Positions 47,121 to 57,883 of a DNA stretch of 64,000 bases are shown here, in pieces. A program made the position numbers and the translations under genes. Source of the stretch: Aaosphaeria pasadenensis (Eukaryota > Ascomycota > Dothideomycetes > Pleosporales). How positions within the stretch are numbered: position 1 is the first letter of the stretch; each line of letters begins with the position of its first letter. The DNA lies in the NCBI GenBank assembly GCA_022813625.1, contig JAKLMB010000002.1, positions 62,001-126,000 on the forward strand, in the 5' to 3' direction. The notes beneath the pieces were generated by a model that was not told where the DNA came from, did no database searches, and saw nothing but the letters and a program-made list of their open reading frames with translations.

Positions 47121-48491
47121 GACTTTAAAAGATATTTGGAACTGAATAAACGATGGCTGCTTTTCCTTGCGGTAAGCAAAAAGCAAAAATGAAGAACCTT
47201 GTATGTTTTTCAAGAAGAATATGGCGTTCTACAGCTACCAAGATGTGACAAACCACAGTCGTATATCAAATAAGAAGACGCAGTGGAGAATATTGTTGAT
47301 TGAAATTACCTGTAACATATCTAGCCATCTACCATTCTGGGTATTGTCAAGGCCGGCGTTGGGAAAGAAGGTGGGGAGGATTGGGATAGGATAGGCAGAG
47401 GGTACTGCACCAGGATCGTTACACTGCCTTTGGAGTCAAATTGGGTCACAACCACCTAAGCAACAATACTCTATGATTACTTAACAACAACAAAATTTAG
47501 GTTCCATCATCTTCGCACCGAGATTGTTAAACAACAAACATCACAAATAACAAGGAATAGAATAATTCAACTTCTTCGATCATGAAATTTTCATACGGTC
47601 CAACGAGATAAGGAGGTTTTTTTGTAAGGAGGCATGGCCCGAGGCAGAGGAAGGATTAGGTAATCAACCACTAGCGAGATCCATTAACTAGATAGAATGG
47701 CAGTGAATGGATATCACCTGGATCCAACAACAATCAACTTACCTCCTCACTACTATAATGATAGAACGTTCGACCAAAATCACCTACTCATTGTAATCTT
47801 TCCAATATCCCAACATTTTTTATGAATAAAACTCGGTATTAGAGGTGCAATATCACGTCGAAGTCCGGTACAGCCAACCGCCGCAATACACTATAGAACT
47901 ACTCTACTACCGTATGGATCGAGGAGATGTTTCTGCTGCAATATGGTAAATTATCACTTCTGGACAAAGGATAGAGGGGGTAAGGTGAGTTCGATGATGC
48001 GCCTTCCAATCTAGGCGTGACTTCCAAGTTGATCACCCTAACGCCATGACCCCGCAATAATGTGCTGCATAAGGTCGATTGTTTTCACCTCCGTTGTATT
48101 CATCTCTAATTTGATCTTGTAGGTTCAAACCTATGCGAGGCAATCCCATTTGGCTAACGATTCAGATCTATGCGACAGCGTCAGCCCATTGATATCTTTC
48201 AAACACCGTAATGATATCTCGCCCTTCAGTTTCCGAAAAAATGGCCACTTACCTTGCCAGTAACTCGCCTGATCACAACGGAAAGAGGGAACGCTCCCTT
48301 GTGCTGGGCTCTCTAAACTCCTTGCGCTCGTCGTCTACTAAGAAGCGGAAGAGTCTTGGGCTTAATAGGAACGAGATTGATCAATCCAAAAGATCGCTCA
48401 CACAGGATGCAACTAAAAGCCACTCCCGCTTCGTGATCCAGGCATCAATTCGAATGGCAAATGACTGGAAGTAACCATTAGCAATAACTAG
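47121..48491. other. AT-rich intergenic region
   Basis: No confident gene. The frame at 48211-48474 (SVSEKMATYLASNSPDHNGK, SSSTKKRKSLGLNRNE) could be an upstream exon of the relic that follows, but no splice pair links them convincingly. Confidence 0.35.
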
Positions 48492-50399
48492 ATGACCGGG
48501 CGATATCAAATGTTAAAGGACCTGAAAAGGTTGGAGCAACCGTCTCGTATCAGCAAGCCGGTGGAGCACGTGTCGGATCTTTTCGATGCCAATGTGGTTG
48601 ACGATCAGTAATCCAGATGCGTGTCCATCGAATTTCCTCCGAAACGCAGTCCTCGGGATCCGCAATGGTTTATCGTTGGGGAGGCCTTCAGATTGGCGAA
48701 ATTCGGGGATGCTACAAGCAGTATCTCATTTGATATCGAAATCTGGGACGGGAGCACGCCCAGATCGAACGATGAGATTTGGGTTTTGGCGGGATTCGTA
48801 GGCCAACTCCTAAATCGCCTGCCCATTCCATGCATCCAAGATTAGGTCCTTCCTAAGAAGAGGGAAAATTCAACAAGTTCGGAACCTAAGAGATTCGTGT
48901 TCCGCGAGGCATACCACAAGATTGCGCTCGTTTTTTTGCCCCAAGGAATGCCTTTCCTAATTTCGACAGCACCCTGCCAATGTTTAAAATCCCGTTAAAG
49001 TCTGCCGGTAGATTGCAATATCGTATGCTATTTCCGGACGACGGAGAGAGGATATTGAAATGCTGGGTAGATGAAGTGCCTCGAGACTTTTCCATATATT
49101 ATGGCCGAATTTTCCTAAAATTCACGGAGAACCGTCAGCACATTCCAGCGAAATTCGATAAAACTATGATTGATCGCGGGTTTCTCATGCTTAAGGGTAT
49201 GGTCTGGCAAATATTCGGGGCTGTAGGAACGGACAAAGCGGTTCAGAGACGAATATCTGAATTATCAACCCAGAGGCTCATCCGATGCGAAATGGTTTCC
49301 AGGGACATACGGTGGCCCTCAAATATGGTGCCGGCCCGTAAGATTCGATTCGAAATGGACACGCATTGCGATGAGAAATGCTGCCCGGCGAGACATTTGC
49401 AAGAGAAGGGCCAAATTCCATGAATTTGCCATCAATTTCACAGGGTTTTCACAACGAAAACGTGTCTACACCCTAGAAACAATCTATCGTAACTTTCAGA
49501 ATGGAGAAGGTGTCATGAACGCATGGCAAAATGGGATGGTAACGACAAGGGCAATCGAAACCCATATCATACCGACCATCATAGACTGTGAGAATCCGAG
49601 CGATACTCATGGGCATGTATGCGCAGGTTGTTACCTGGTATGGAATTGTAGCGATTTCGCTCATACGTTCAAAAATCGCCTCGAAGATCGATTTTGCCCC
49701 CGCTGCATCACTAAAGCCTCTTCGAAACATGAAGATATCGAAACGATCCTACAGGATTTCAAGACAAATGCAACGCGATATTCACTACAAACGAAGGAAC
49801 TAACACCTTCCGATCTAAGAGTCACTCAGTATTCGATACTAACAGAAAATATGTCATCGTCAAATATCAAGGCTCTGAAATGCTTCATTCGCCGCCTTGT
49901 TTTCATCACAATTTGATTCATTTATCAAATTTATTCCAGCATTTGTTGGAGAGGGTTGGCAGGATGCATACGTCCCAGTTCGTCGACTAATAAACCCAAA
50001 TCCATTGACGGAACTGTCAAAGTATCCATTTCAGGCATCCCCAGATGCTATTTTCACAGCAATTGCCATCAATGGCTATACGGTTTTACATGGCATCGAC
50101 AACGTCGCTCCGACAGCTATGTACATCAACTTTATGAAGCATACGTATCTACCCGGCGTATTAGGGCTGGTGTCAGAGATCCAGCCCATGCGATTGATGA
50201 AAAGGAATAATCAACAGTGGATTGAAATGATCCGCCGGTTTGACCACCAGTTTGCTTTAAGGCGACAAATATCCCATATGCGAAAGGACCGCATTGGTTT
50301 GGTAATGTCTGAAACAGAGTACCATGGTCTTGTGCAAGGGTGGATCTCGGGCGAGTACAGACCTCGCAGTGATGTTCAATTCAACCATCATAGCAGATA
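48492..50399 (+). pseudogene. Large decayed gene of unknown family, cut by a MITE
   Basis: Coding-like sequence runs for about 1.9 kb but changes frame repeatedly. Frame one (48492 on) carries DLFDANVVDDQ, a TAA at 48609, then SIEFPPKRSPRDPQWFIVGE and FGDATSSISFDIEIWDGS, a TAG at 48843, then RFVFREAYHKIALVF. At the seven-T run 48931-48937 it shifts to a frame with STLPMFKIPLKSAGRLQYRM, FTENRQHIPAKFDKTMIDRG. A further shift near 49290-49370 leads to RRAKFHEFAINFTGFSQRKR and a CxxC-bearing part (HGHVCAGCYLVWNC, RFCPRC). An extra A near 49880 shifts again to NASFAALFSSQFDSF, IPAFVGEGWQDAYVPVRRL. The last frame ends inside MITE copy C. The paired CxxC motifs might have bound zinc. I do not recognise the family. 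Confidence 0.6.
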
Positions 50400-50584
50400 T
50401 ACAGAGGGTTGGCACGTCGGGCCGCCCCATGCTAACTTCATGTATCTTCTATACCTAAAGTGTCTACTTAAGAATGTACTGTAGCCAGTAAACAACCTTA
50501 AGTGCTTGCAACAAACCTCGCCAAGGCACTGTTGTAGGCATAAAAGACTTGCATGGGGCCAGCCCGACGTGCCAACCCTCTGTA
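50400..50584 (+). mobile_element. MITE copy C, 185 bp, inserted in a decayed gene
   Basis: The left terminus TACAGAGGGTTGGCACGTCG is mirrored at the right (CGACGTGCCAACCCTCTGTA), a perfect pairing over at least 23 bp and near-perfect for several more. TA at each extremity fits a TA target duplication. The interior contains ACTGTAGCCAGT and TTGTAGGCATA shared with copies A and B. This is the best preserved copy, which suggests the most recent insertion of the three. No coding capacity. Confidence 0.85.
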
Positions 50585-52459
50585 CATACATACATATACA
50601 ATAGCTAGCTCCGAAGCAGCCCAATGGAAGTGTTCCCACTTCACCTGCAAGCTTCCTTAGTCAAGAAAGTTCTGGATTGATAGCGGTTCTTGGGGGTGAC
50701 TATACATCAATAATATAGAGTAAGCGCATTGCTGTGTCCTCGTGCATACAGCAATCCTCCGAAAGGCCTAGAACATGAGTGGAAGATACACTCAGCCCTG
50801 CAGGGACCGAAGACGGAAGATAGACGACGAAGACGTTGGCGACCGACACTGGAACATTACATCAAAAGATAAAGAAGGCAATCCCGTCGGATGGATTGCC
50901 GATCATTATTGATTACAAGGAGTGTCTACAAGACGAAAGCTCGCTAGGAAACAAATCACGCATGCGGTGCAGCACACAATTGAACAGGACATGATCAGTG
51001 ATGATGATTTCATCGAATCAGACACATATACACACGACCTCCACCTACCTACCTCTCGTATTTCCCGCGATACGTGATGATGATGGTGGTGGTGGTGGTG
51101 GTGGTGGTGGTGGTGATGATCACTAGACACGCATTCTTTCCAATGAACCCCAGCAGTCTCGCGGTAGAAGGAGAGAGGTTTCTTTCTTTTCTCTCTCGCA
51201 TGGAATGGGAAAGTGAAATCCTGAATCAATAGATCGATGTGGAGGTATCAAGTTTAAATATAGTATAATCGTTAGGAAAACCCGTATATGCACGTCGTTT
51301 CTCTCGCCAGCAGATCACGCGCGGGCCGACTCGGTGTTTCGCTGCTCTTTGTTGGACTAATAGAGAGGTGGGACGGGGAGGGGGAGGGTTACTGGCGACC
51401 ACTAAAGTTACTACGAGGTACCTATACTGGACTACTGGGGATGCTACCACGTGAGGCACTTGCACTCGCCACACCAAGAGCACCGTCGCTGCGCCGTCGA
51501 CTCGTCCGAAACTCTGGTTATTGCCCCAATTTTTTCCAGTAGCAATGTTGCAATAATGGTTCGGCCGGGAAGCGGAACCATTACCACAGATTGTGTAGGT
51601 CGGTCAGAGTTTGAGCGAAGAGGAGGGGGAAAACAATCAACAAACAATGGATTTGCAAATGGTACTCCGTAGAACCAATTGAATTTAAGGACTTTTTTTT
51701 TCAAATTTACTTTTGCTATTCTTAGTCGGAAATTACATACAACGAATTTTCGCCATTGCGGCCGTTGGCGGAACATGATGGTGATATCATCCTTATTGAC
51801 TACTCCAACCCCTCGGACGCTCGTAGTTTCTAGGAACCACAATCGACAAGGAGGTGAGTGCATCATGTATCATATACTACCTGTTGCACGAACAGCACGG
51901 GACAGGGCATTATTATCGAGAAGATGTAGTACATAAGAGGGGCAGAGACGGTTCGCACGACTGATGATGCTCGAGCAATTGCAGTCGTGCCCTCTCAAAT
52001 GCGGAAAAGATGGATCCGGAGAGCCGGTTTCGTGTGCTTGGCGGTGGAACAGAACTGGTGGGTGTACCCACGCAACGGAGGAGAGAAAACGGTCGTGGAG
52101 TGCGTGATACTGCAATTGAACAGAGAAAAGAAATATGGTGTGCGTCGGGTGATGAGTGATTGCGATAATATTCGAGATTACATCCACCATGTGGCGTTTG
52201 AGATGATTACTTGTGTATATATAAACCTCGCTGGACCCTTAAAAAGGGTGCGATTGCTTGTCACCCGGCAATGCGGGACGTACAACTTGGAGAGATAAGA
52301 GGGCTGGAGGGATGCGCATGCCGATACCCGAATGTGCAGATCCGCGAAAGAAACCAGTTTGAACCGCCCAGAACGCCATCAGGATATATGAGTGAACGAG
52401 TTCGAAACAAACAGACAAAAAAAATGTACGGAAGAGAAAGTGACAGTATTAAAATGCGA
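50585..52459. other. Intergenic, 1.9 kb
   Basis: No gene is supported. It contains the GGT microsatellite at 51084-51114 and runs to the 3' end of the Ser/Thr-rich membrane protein gene. Open frames at 51444-51866 and 51987-52298 have no recognisable content. Confidence 0.5.
51084..51114 (+). repeat. (GGT)10 microsatellite
   Basis: About ten perfect GGT units flanked by GAT-type units, in a non-coding region. Confidence 0.85.
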
Positions 52460-53755
52460 CTAGAAGTTTTGGGCGATGCCAGTGTTTCCTTGCTGCGGGA
52501 ACACTGAAGGGTTTTCGATCCTCGTATTCCGTCGTGCTGACACGTCTCGTATTATGGGTTGCTGGGTGGCACCGTAGGGGTCGGCAGCGTATGGGCTGGT
52601 CGCGTGATAATAATTGTTGTTGTTGTCGTAGTAGTCCTGGGGATTGTTCATGGGAATAGGATAGTCACCGGAGTGGTCTGAGCGATTGCCCATTGAGTAG
52701 GAAGATGAAGCATTGGAAGGTCCGCGACGAACACCAGACTGGTTCTGGTTGGCAGTGGGAGCGGCACCGAGAGCGCCGATGCCCTCTGAATCCAATGTCT
52801 CGCGGCGACCGTTCATCAAGTGGTCGTTGGATTGGCTATCGGAGTAAGCTTGGGTGGGTGATCCGGGACTCTGGTAGCCACCAGGGTTGCTGTTGCTGTC
52901 CGAGTATCCGGTCATACCGCTCGTGAGTGTTGTCGACGCTTTGCGGTTGGAGCTGGTGGTGGTGTTTCCCCATCCTCGGTAGCCGCTCTGGTCCTCGGCC
53001 ATCTCAGAAGTCATGCCGACCGCTGGGAGTGTTGGGTCATTGTTGGGGTTGAAGCCATATTCCTCAACCTCTTTCCTGCGGGCCTCCTCCGCGTTCTTCT
53101 TCGACTTGCGCCTCCTCCACAGGAGTAGACCGGCAATGACAAGGGCCGCAACGACGACGACGGGGACAACCACCGCAATGGCCGTCTTTCCACCCGTGCT
53201 CAGGCCACTGGTTTCCTGCTTGTTCTCGGGGTTCTGAAGACCTGCGGGGGAGGTCGAGGACGAGGAGGGAGAAGAAATGGCACCCGTGTCGGTAGGGTCG
53301 GCTGTCGATGGGGGGGTTATGACAGAGGTGATGAACACGACCGAGGGAATGGGTGTCTCGCCGGGGGCCGTAGGCGTTTGGGTGACGATGGAGGTCAATA
53401 CCTGCGTGGAAGGCTCTCGAGAGGGTGCCGTCACGACAGACGTAGGTGCTGCGGATGAAGCAGGCTCGGGTGCCGACGAGGAGGGAGGTGCTGGGGTCGA
53501 CGAAGGTGCATTTGGAGTTGAAGCTGGGGGCGCGCTGCTGGGTTGCTGCGAAGACTGAGGCGGCGGAGCGGACGATGGTTGATCGGTGGACGGAGGAGGA
53601 GATGGAGTTGGAGTCGACGGCGGCGTCGATGGGGCCTCGGTGGGCGTGGGAGCTATAGAAGAATCGTCGGCGGGCGAACTTGGAGTAGGAGAGGAAGGAG
53701 GAATTGAGGAATCAACGCGAGCTGACGTACTGGGAGCAGTGCCGTTGGACGACAT
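52460..53755 (-). CDS. Ser/Thr/Pro-rich single-pass membrane protein, Mid2-like
   Basis: A single exon gives 431 aa from the ATG at 53755 (MSSNGTAPSTSARVDSSIPP). Residues 1-185 are almost wholly Ser, Thr, Pro and Ala, as in heavily O-mannosylated cell-wall stem regions. One TM segment lies at about 191-213 (TAIAVVVPVVVVAALVIAGL), followed by the stop-transfer RRRKSKK and a cytosolic tail with EVEEYGFNPNNDPTLP and many Ser/Asn/Gly/Tyr. The architecture matches the Mid2/Mtl1-type wall-stress sensors of the cell-wall-integrity pathway, and EEYGFNPNNDPTLP resembles tails I know from that group. There is no N-terminal signal peptide in this reading, which is odd. Either insertion depends on the internal TM, or a 5' exon was missed in the CT-rich leader. 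Confidence 0.75.
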   Translation of the reverse strand: MSSNGTAPSTSARVDSSIPPSSPTPSSPADDSSIAPTPTEAPSTPPSTPTPSPPPSTDQPSSAPPPQSSQQPSSAPPASTPNAPSSTPAPPSSSAPEPASSAAPTSVVTAPSREPSTQVLTSIVTQTPTAPGETPIPSVVFITSVITPPSTADPTDTGAISSPSSSSTSPAGLQNPENKQETSGLSTGGKTAIAVVVPVVVVAALVIAGLLLWRRRKSKKNAEEARRKEVEEYGFNPNNDPTLPAVGMTSEMAEDQSGYRGWGNTTTSSNRKASTTLTSGMTGYSDSNSNPGGYQSPGSPTQAYSDSQSNDHLMNGRRETLDSEGIGALGAAPTANQNQSGVRRGPSNASSSYSMGNRSDHSGDYPIPMNNPQDYYDNNNNYYHATSPYAADPYGATQQPIIRDVSARRNTRIENPSVFPQQGNTGIAQNF

Positions 53756-54545
53756 GGCGAGAAAGAATGAAGAAGAGAAAGAGAAAGAGAGAGGGAGAGA
53801 CGACGAGCGATGACCGTGGAGAAGGTCAGATCAAGTCGAGTGTAGCGATGAGTGGTATAATGTGTTTTTGGAGGCGACACGTCGGTGGGGATTGGCCGAT
53901 CTCTCTTTTCTGTCGAGGATGGTGGACGGTGGACGGTAGACGGTGGATGGTGAGTCTTGGGTGACAGGACTGGTACAAGGAAGGGTAGTTAGGTAGGGTA
54001 GGGTATGATAGCGGTGGCCGTGGTAGCAGTGGCCGTAGTCGTGTCAGAGTTGTGAGATGCTTAGGCGCGGAATGTGTCAGGGAGGATGGGGCACCTGCAA
54101 CCGGGAGAGGAAAGGCGTAAAGACACCGTCGCGAAACCGTCGGTAGGAATGACGATAGCGAACGGAAGGAGGAGGACGGTGGACGAAAGCAAAAGCGCGA
54201 AAGAAAGAAGAGGAGAAAAAGAGTGGCCTCGCGAACGGAGTGGCAGCGGTGAGTGGATGGGAGGAAGTAAGAAAGAGGAGGAGGTGGAGAAGAGTAGAAA
54301 GGAGACGAGCGTCGAGAGAGGGAATTGAGAGGAGGAGAGGAGAGGAGAGGACTGGGTGACTGGGTACAATAGAGTAGAAAAGAAGTGGAGATGGATGGGC
54401 GGGAGGCAACAAAACAGCCCAAGCAACCACTGGCACCACCAGGACAGTACGAGGTAACTACACTACTTGTACTGATCAACACAATCGAGAGCCGCCCAAC
54501 CGAGATGGGATGGTGAGGATCAGTCTCGTCGTGTTACAGCTTTGT

Positions 54546-54572
54546 CTTCTTCTTCTTCTTCTTCTTCTTCTT
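54546..54572 (+). repeat. (TTC)9 microsatellite
   Basis: About nine perfect TTC units, upstream of the Ser/Thr-rich membrane protein gene. Confidence 0.8.
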
Positions 54573-54735
54573 GTTCCCTGATTTCCTATTCCTTCCAAGT
54601 GGTGACGATGGAGGGACAAAGTAAATTACTCGTCAATGGAAGGGGGAGGGATTACGCTGGTAATTGAGCGAGCATGAGCACTGAGCAGGCAGGGAAGACA
54701 AGGGAACAACAGGATTGCGCGAGCTGACGAGGGGT

Positions 54736-54755
54736 GGGGGGGGGGGGGGGGGGGG
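54736..54755 (+). repeat. Poly-G run (20 G)
   Basis: Twenty G in a row, preceded by GGGGT. Such a run can form G-quadruplex structures and is also a place where length calls are unreliable. Confidence 0.8.
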
Positions 54756-55313
54756 TTTGTTCCAATGATTGTCATAGTAGGAGGGTTTTATGACCCGTGA
54801 GAGATGGAAGCATGTATCGTATCATAGCAATAATCATCATCACGACACTCTGTACAAGGAACTAGTTCAATAATAACTACCTACTTACCTAGGAGTCTAC
54901 TAAAAAGCACGCATAGGATGATATCTACCATCTAGTATCTGTTTGGGTGGTGGCACTGGTAACTACTGTGCTCTGGTAGATTGTCACGTTCTGTCATTCC
55001 ATCAAGTGGCCATGAAAGGAACAAACTCCATGTCGCTCTGTTTCGTCCAGCAGCAACACACAACAAATGCATCGATCATTTTAATCCTCTTCCACTACTG
55101 CTAGTTACCGATTAATTAATTAATGAATTAATTACAGCAACGGTAGCATCTAGTAGGTTAGTTGCCTTAGTGTTCCTGCGGGTTCAACTCTGTTTCGTGC
55201 CAGTCCATGCCAGACCAAGTCCAGTGAAAGGCGTGAAAGGCCATTCCCAATCGGGTGGCCATAGCCCGTCCATTTCAATGCATCCGATCCATCCCATCAT
55301 TAGCGTGTGGCTG

Positions 55314-55341
55314 TACAAGTTACAAGTTACAAGTTACAAGT
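55314..55341 (+). repeat. (TACAAGT)4 heptamer repeat
   Basis: Four perfect head-to-tail TACAAGT units followed by TACAG; non-coding. Confidence 0.85.
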
Positions 55342-55940
55342 TACAGACGAGTGGTTCAGGTAGATACTCTTTACAGCAGAACGTTGAAGCATCGCTAGCA
55401 TCATCATATGCATTGGATTGCATTGGACCCGACTTGACCTGATTCGATTATTCATCACCAACATGATCGACTTCACCCGCTCCAGCCAGCCCTATCTCCC
55501 TCGGGCTTGACCAGATACTACTGTACAGTACAGTACAAGTAATACCACTAGATTAGGGTACATTCGAATCGTAGACTTTCGTTCGCGGGCTTCGCCTCCG
55601 CTCCTCACTTCAACCTCTTTGTCTCTCGAGTCTTGAGTCTTGCCCGACCGACCGGCCGCTCGCTCGACGATAGCCAAATCAATCAACCATCATCACCCGC
55701 TTGCCTATTGCGCTATAACGCCGCCGTTCTCAGCCTCCATCCCGGCCCATCGACATCATCTTCCGGCATTGTCTCCTTGTTCTCGTAAAAAGCACGAGCT
55801 GGCCCATCTTCTGATTGGCCACTCTATATTAAGGTCATCCACATCCCTACCCCATGTCACTTACTGTGTGCTGTGTATGCTGCCCATTGGTCATTGGCCA
55901 TACTCCTCTCCCTCTCTCGTTCTCTTCCTCTTTCGTCTCA

Positions 55941-55941
<1 letters not shown>

Positions 55942-55979
<38 letters not shown>
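55942..55979 (+). repeat. (CT)n microsatellite, about 38 bp
   Basis: About 19 uninterrupted CT units in non-coding sequence. Confidence 0.85.
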
Positions 55980-55982
<3 letters not shown>

Positions 55983-56873
55983 ACCTCGGTCGGCTCAACC
56001 ACAGAACACAAGAAAATTGCTTGTGCTTCTTCTTTCAACTGCCTGATGTGGCAGTAATGTAATACTGTATTGTATGACTATGGATGTATCGTGCAGGTAC
56101 CAGGTAATGCTCGTGCAGGACATCAATCACGCTTTCTTGCAGCGTTGCATGCACGATCGTGTTGCACAGTGCACTGCAACATGCCTATGTACAATACACA
56201 GTATTTGACCTGGCCTGACCTTTCCCAATTCCCATCTCCCATCCAGTCTCGGCTTGGCTGCTGCTCAATCGCATCGACCTGCTCGAGTCGGTCATCGTCA
56301 CCATTCACTGTGTCACCCAACACCGCATCGAGTACTTCCAACCTTATCTCAAAAGGCATACTGTACTGAGCATCACTACCCTTTCTGCATCATGCGTCCA
56401 TGCATCCATCTTGAAAAAGATTTTCACCATCATCTACACCTGCATCTGGCGTGTTCCCGTGTTCTATCCTTCTTCTGAAATGTATGCCTGCACCATATAC
56501 TGTACGTACAAGGGTGGCTAGGGTTTCTTGGACCATCAATAATCATTATCATGATTAATACGATACGATCAGGCCTTTTCGCTCCCTCTAGCTCCATACA
56601 TCCTCGCCTAAACGACACAAAATGAACTCACCTGCTCGCTTCGCTCAACGTATTGTGGAGACAATTGTGCTAGCTTTGAAACGTTACTACGAGCCTCATT
56701 CGGCACCTGTGACTACCCGTCAATCATAGCAAGATTCGACACCGATGAAATGAAAATTCGCATTCGAGGCATATCAGAAAGATTCAAATCAAATCACATG
56801 CAATTCGAAAATACTACCAAACCCTCTGACCAACTAATTGGCTGATCTTCCCGGCCAATCCTCCCTCTCCCGA

Positions 56874-57883
56874 TCAAATCAGTCCTGGTATAATCGCCTT
56901 CCTGCTGCCCACCTTATCCTTCCCAAACTTCTTCTCGTACCACCGCTTGCCCTGCAGGGCTCGCGGCAACATGGTCGCAATCTCGTTCACGAGAAACGTC
57001 CTCGCAGGATGGCAATGAACCCCACCAACCATCCAAAACCCAGCCCACTCGATCCACTCACATAGGTAATGCGCGAACAAGACGTACTGAAACAGACCGT
57101 TCTTCGGGAGCATATACACCTTGTCCACATTGCCGGGAGCCTTGCCCAACTTCTCTGCCTCGCGACGTTGCTTGCGATCCACTGCCCTTCTAATCTCCCT
57201 CAGGTCGTCGTCGTGGAACATGTTCCCCAGCAGTCCCCATGCCCAGATCACGAGCCCGAACTCCATCGCCCAGTACCGTCCCGCCCAGTCGTCCACCGTC
57301 GTGGGTCCGTATCCCGACACCCACCCACCTATCGAAATCGCATTGAACACCTGGAACAGAAACGCGAGCATCCAAACGAGCGGGCTGATGGGCGACATGC
57401 TCGGATTGAGAAACAGCGGCGAGATGATTGCACGGTAGATGTAATGGATTACCTATGTCACCGCCTCGTTAGCTCGTCTTCCGAGAAAGGGCGCTTCAAA
57501 ACACGTATAAGTGAGGAACACATACGAAGCATCCAACCATGGTCCAATTTCCCCATGGCAGTTCTCCGATGCCCAACTCCTTGGGCAGCGTGTAGAATAT
57601 TACCAGAAGCAGTAGGAACCCCACGGATTCCATCGTTGCCCATCCAATCTTGCCGGGGATATTGAAGCGAGATTCTGTTGACGTCTTGCCCTGCGGGTAC
57701 CAATCAATCACCCACTGGACTGCCGTGATCTTTCGTTCGAAACAGTAAGCTTCCATGCACTAGATGGCGTACGCAGTGAGTGCGTGTAAGGGGCGGACGT
57801 ACCAAGGGAAAGAACTGCCAAACGTAGCAAATCCATTCCCAGTTCTCGCGCGACGGCGGGATCAGTCCCTGAACGATTGCCAT
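56874..57883 (-). CDS. Steroid 5-alpha-reductase-like (3-oxo-5-alpha-steroid 4-dehydrogenase C-terminal domain)
   Basis: Three exons (57883-57803, 57759-57526, 57452-56874), all in phase 0, give 297 aa. The N-terminus is MAIVQGLIPPSRENWEWICY. Several TM segments follow (TMESVGFLLLLVIFYTLP, MSPISPLVWMLAFLFQVF, YWAMEFGLVIWAWGLLGNMF). HYIYRAIISPLFLNPSMSP and the C-terminal WIEWAGFWMVGG, EIATMLPRALQGKRWYEKKF and RKAIIPGLI are the conserved NADPH-side end of the DET2/SRD5A family. Family members reduce the delta-4 double bond of 3-oxo steroids or act on fatty enoyl/polyprenol substrates in the ER; the fungal substrate is not known to me. The usual H-x2-R near the C-terminal domain is replaced here by HDDDLREIRR, so activity is not assured. 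Introns start GTACGT and GTATGT. Confidence 0.87.

Larger units (their letters stand above)
53756..56873. other. 3.1 kb intergenic with many simple repeats
   Basis: The left part (53756-54480) is the GA-rich (CT-rich on the minus strand) leader of the membrane protein gene. Further right are a TTC array, a G20 run, a TACAAGT heptamer array and a CT tract, each listed. No gene is supported; open frames such as 53826-54482 (minus) and 55640-56062 follow the base composition. Confidence 0.55.

Noticed and set aside
53826..54482. Long minus-strand frame rich in Ser/Leu/Pro
   Set aside because: Reflects the CT-rich leader of the membrane-protein gene; several overlapping frames are open for the same reason.
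55314..55341. Direct repeats that might suggest a CRISPR array
   Set aside because: A simple 7-bp tandem without spacers in a eukaryotic genome.
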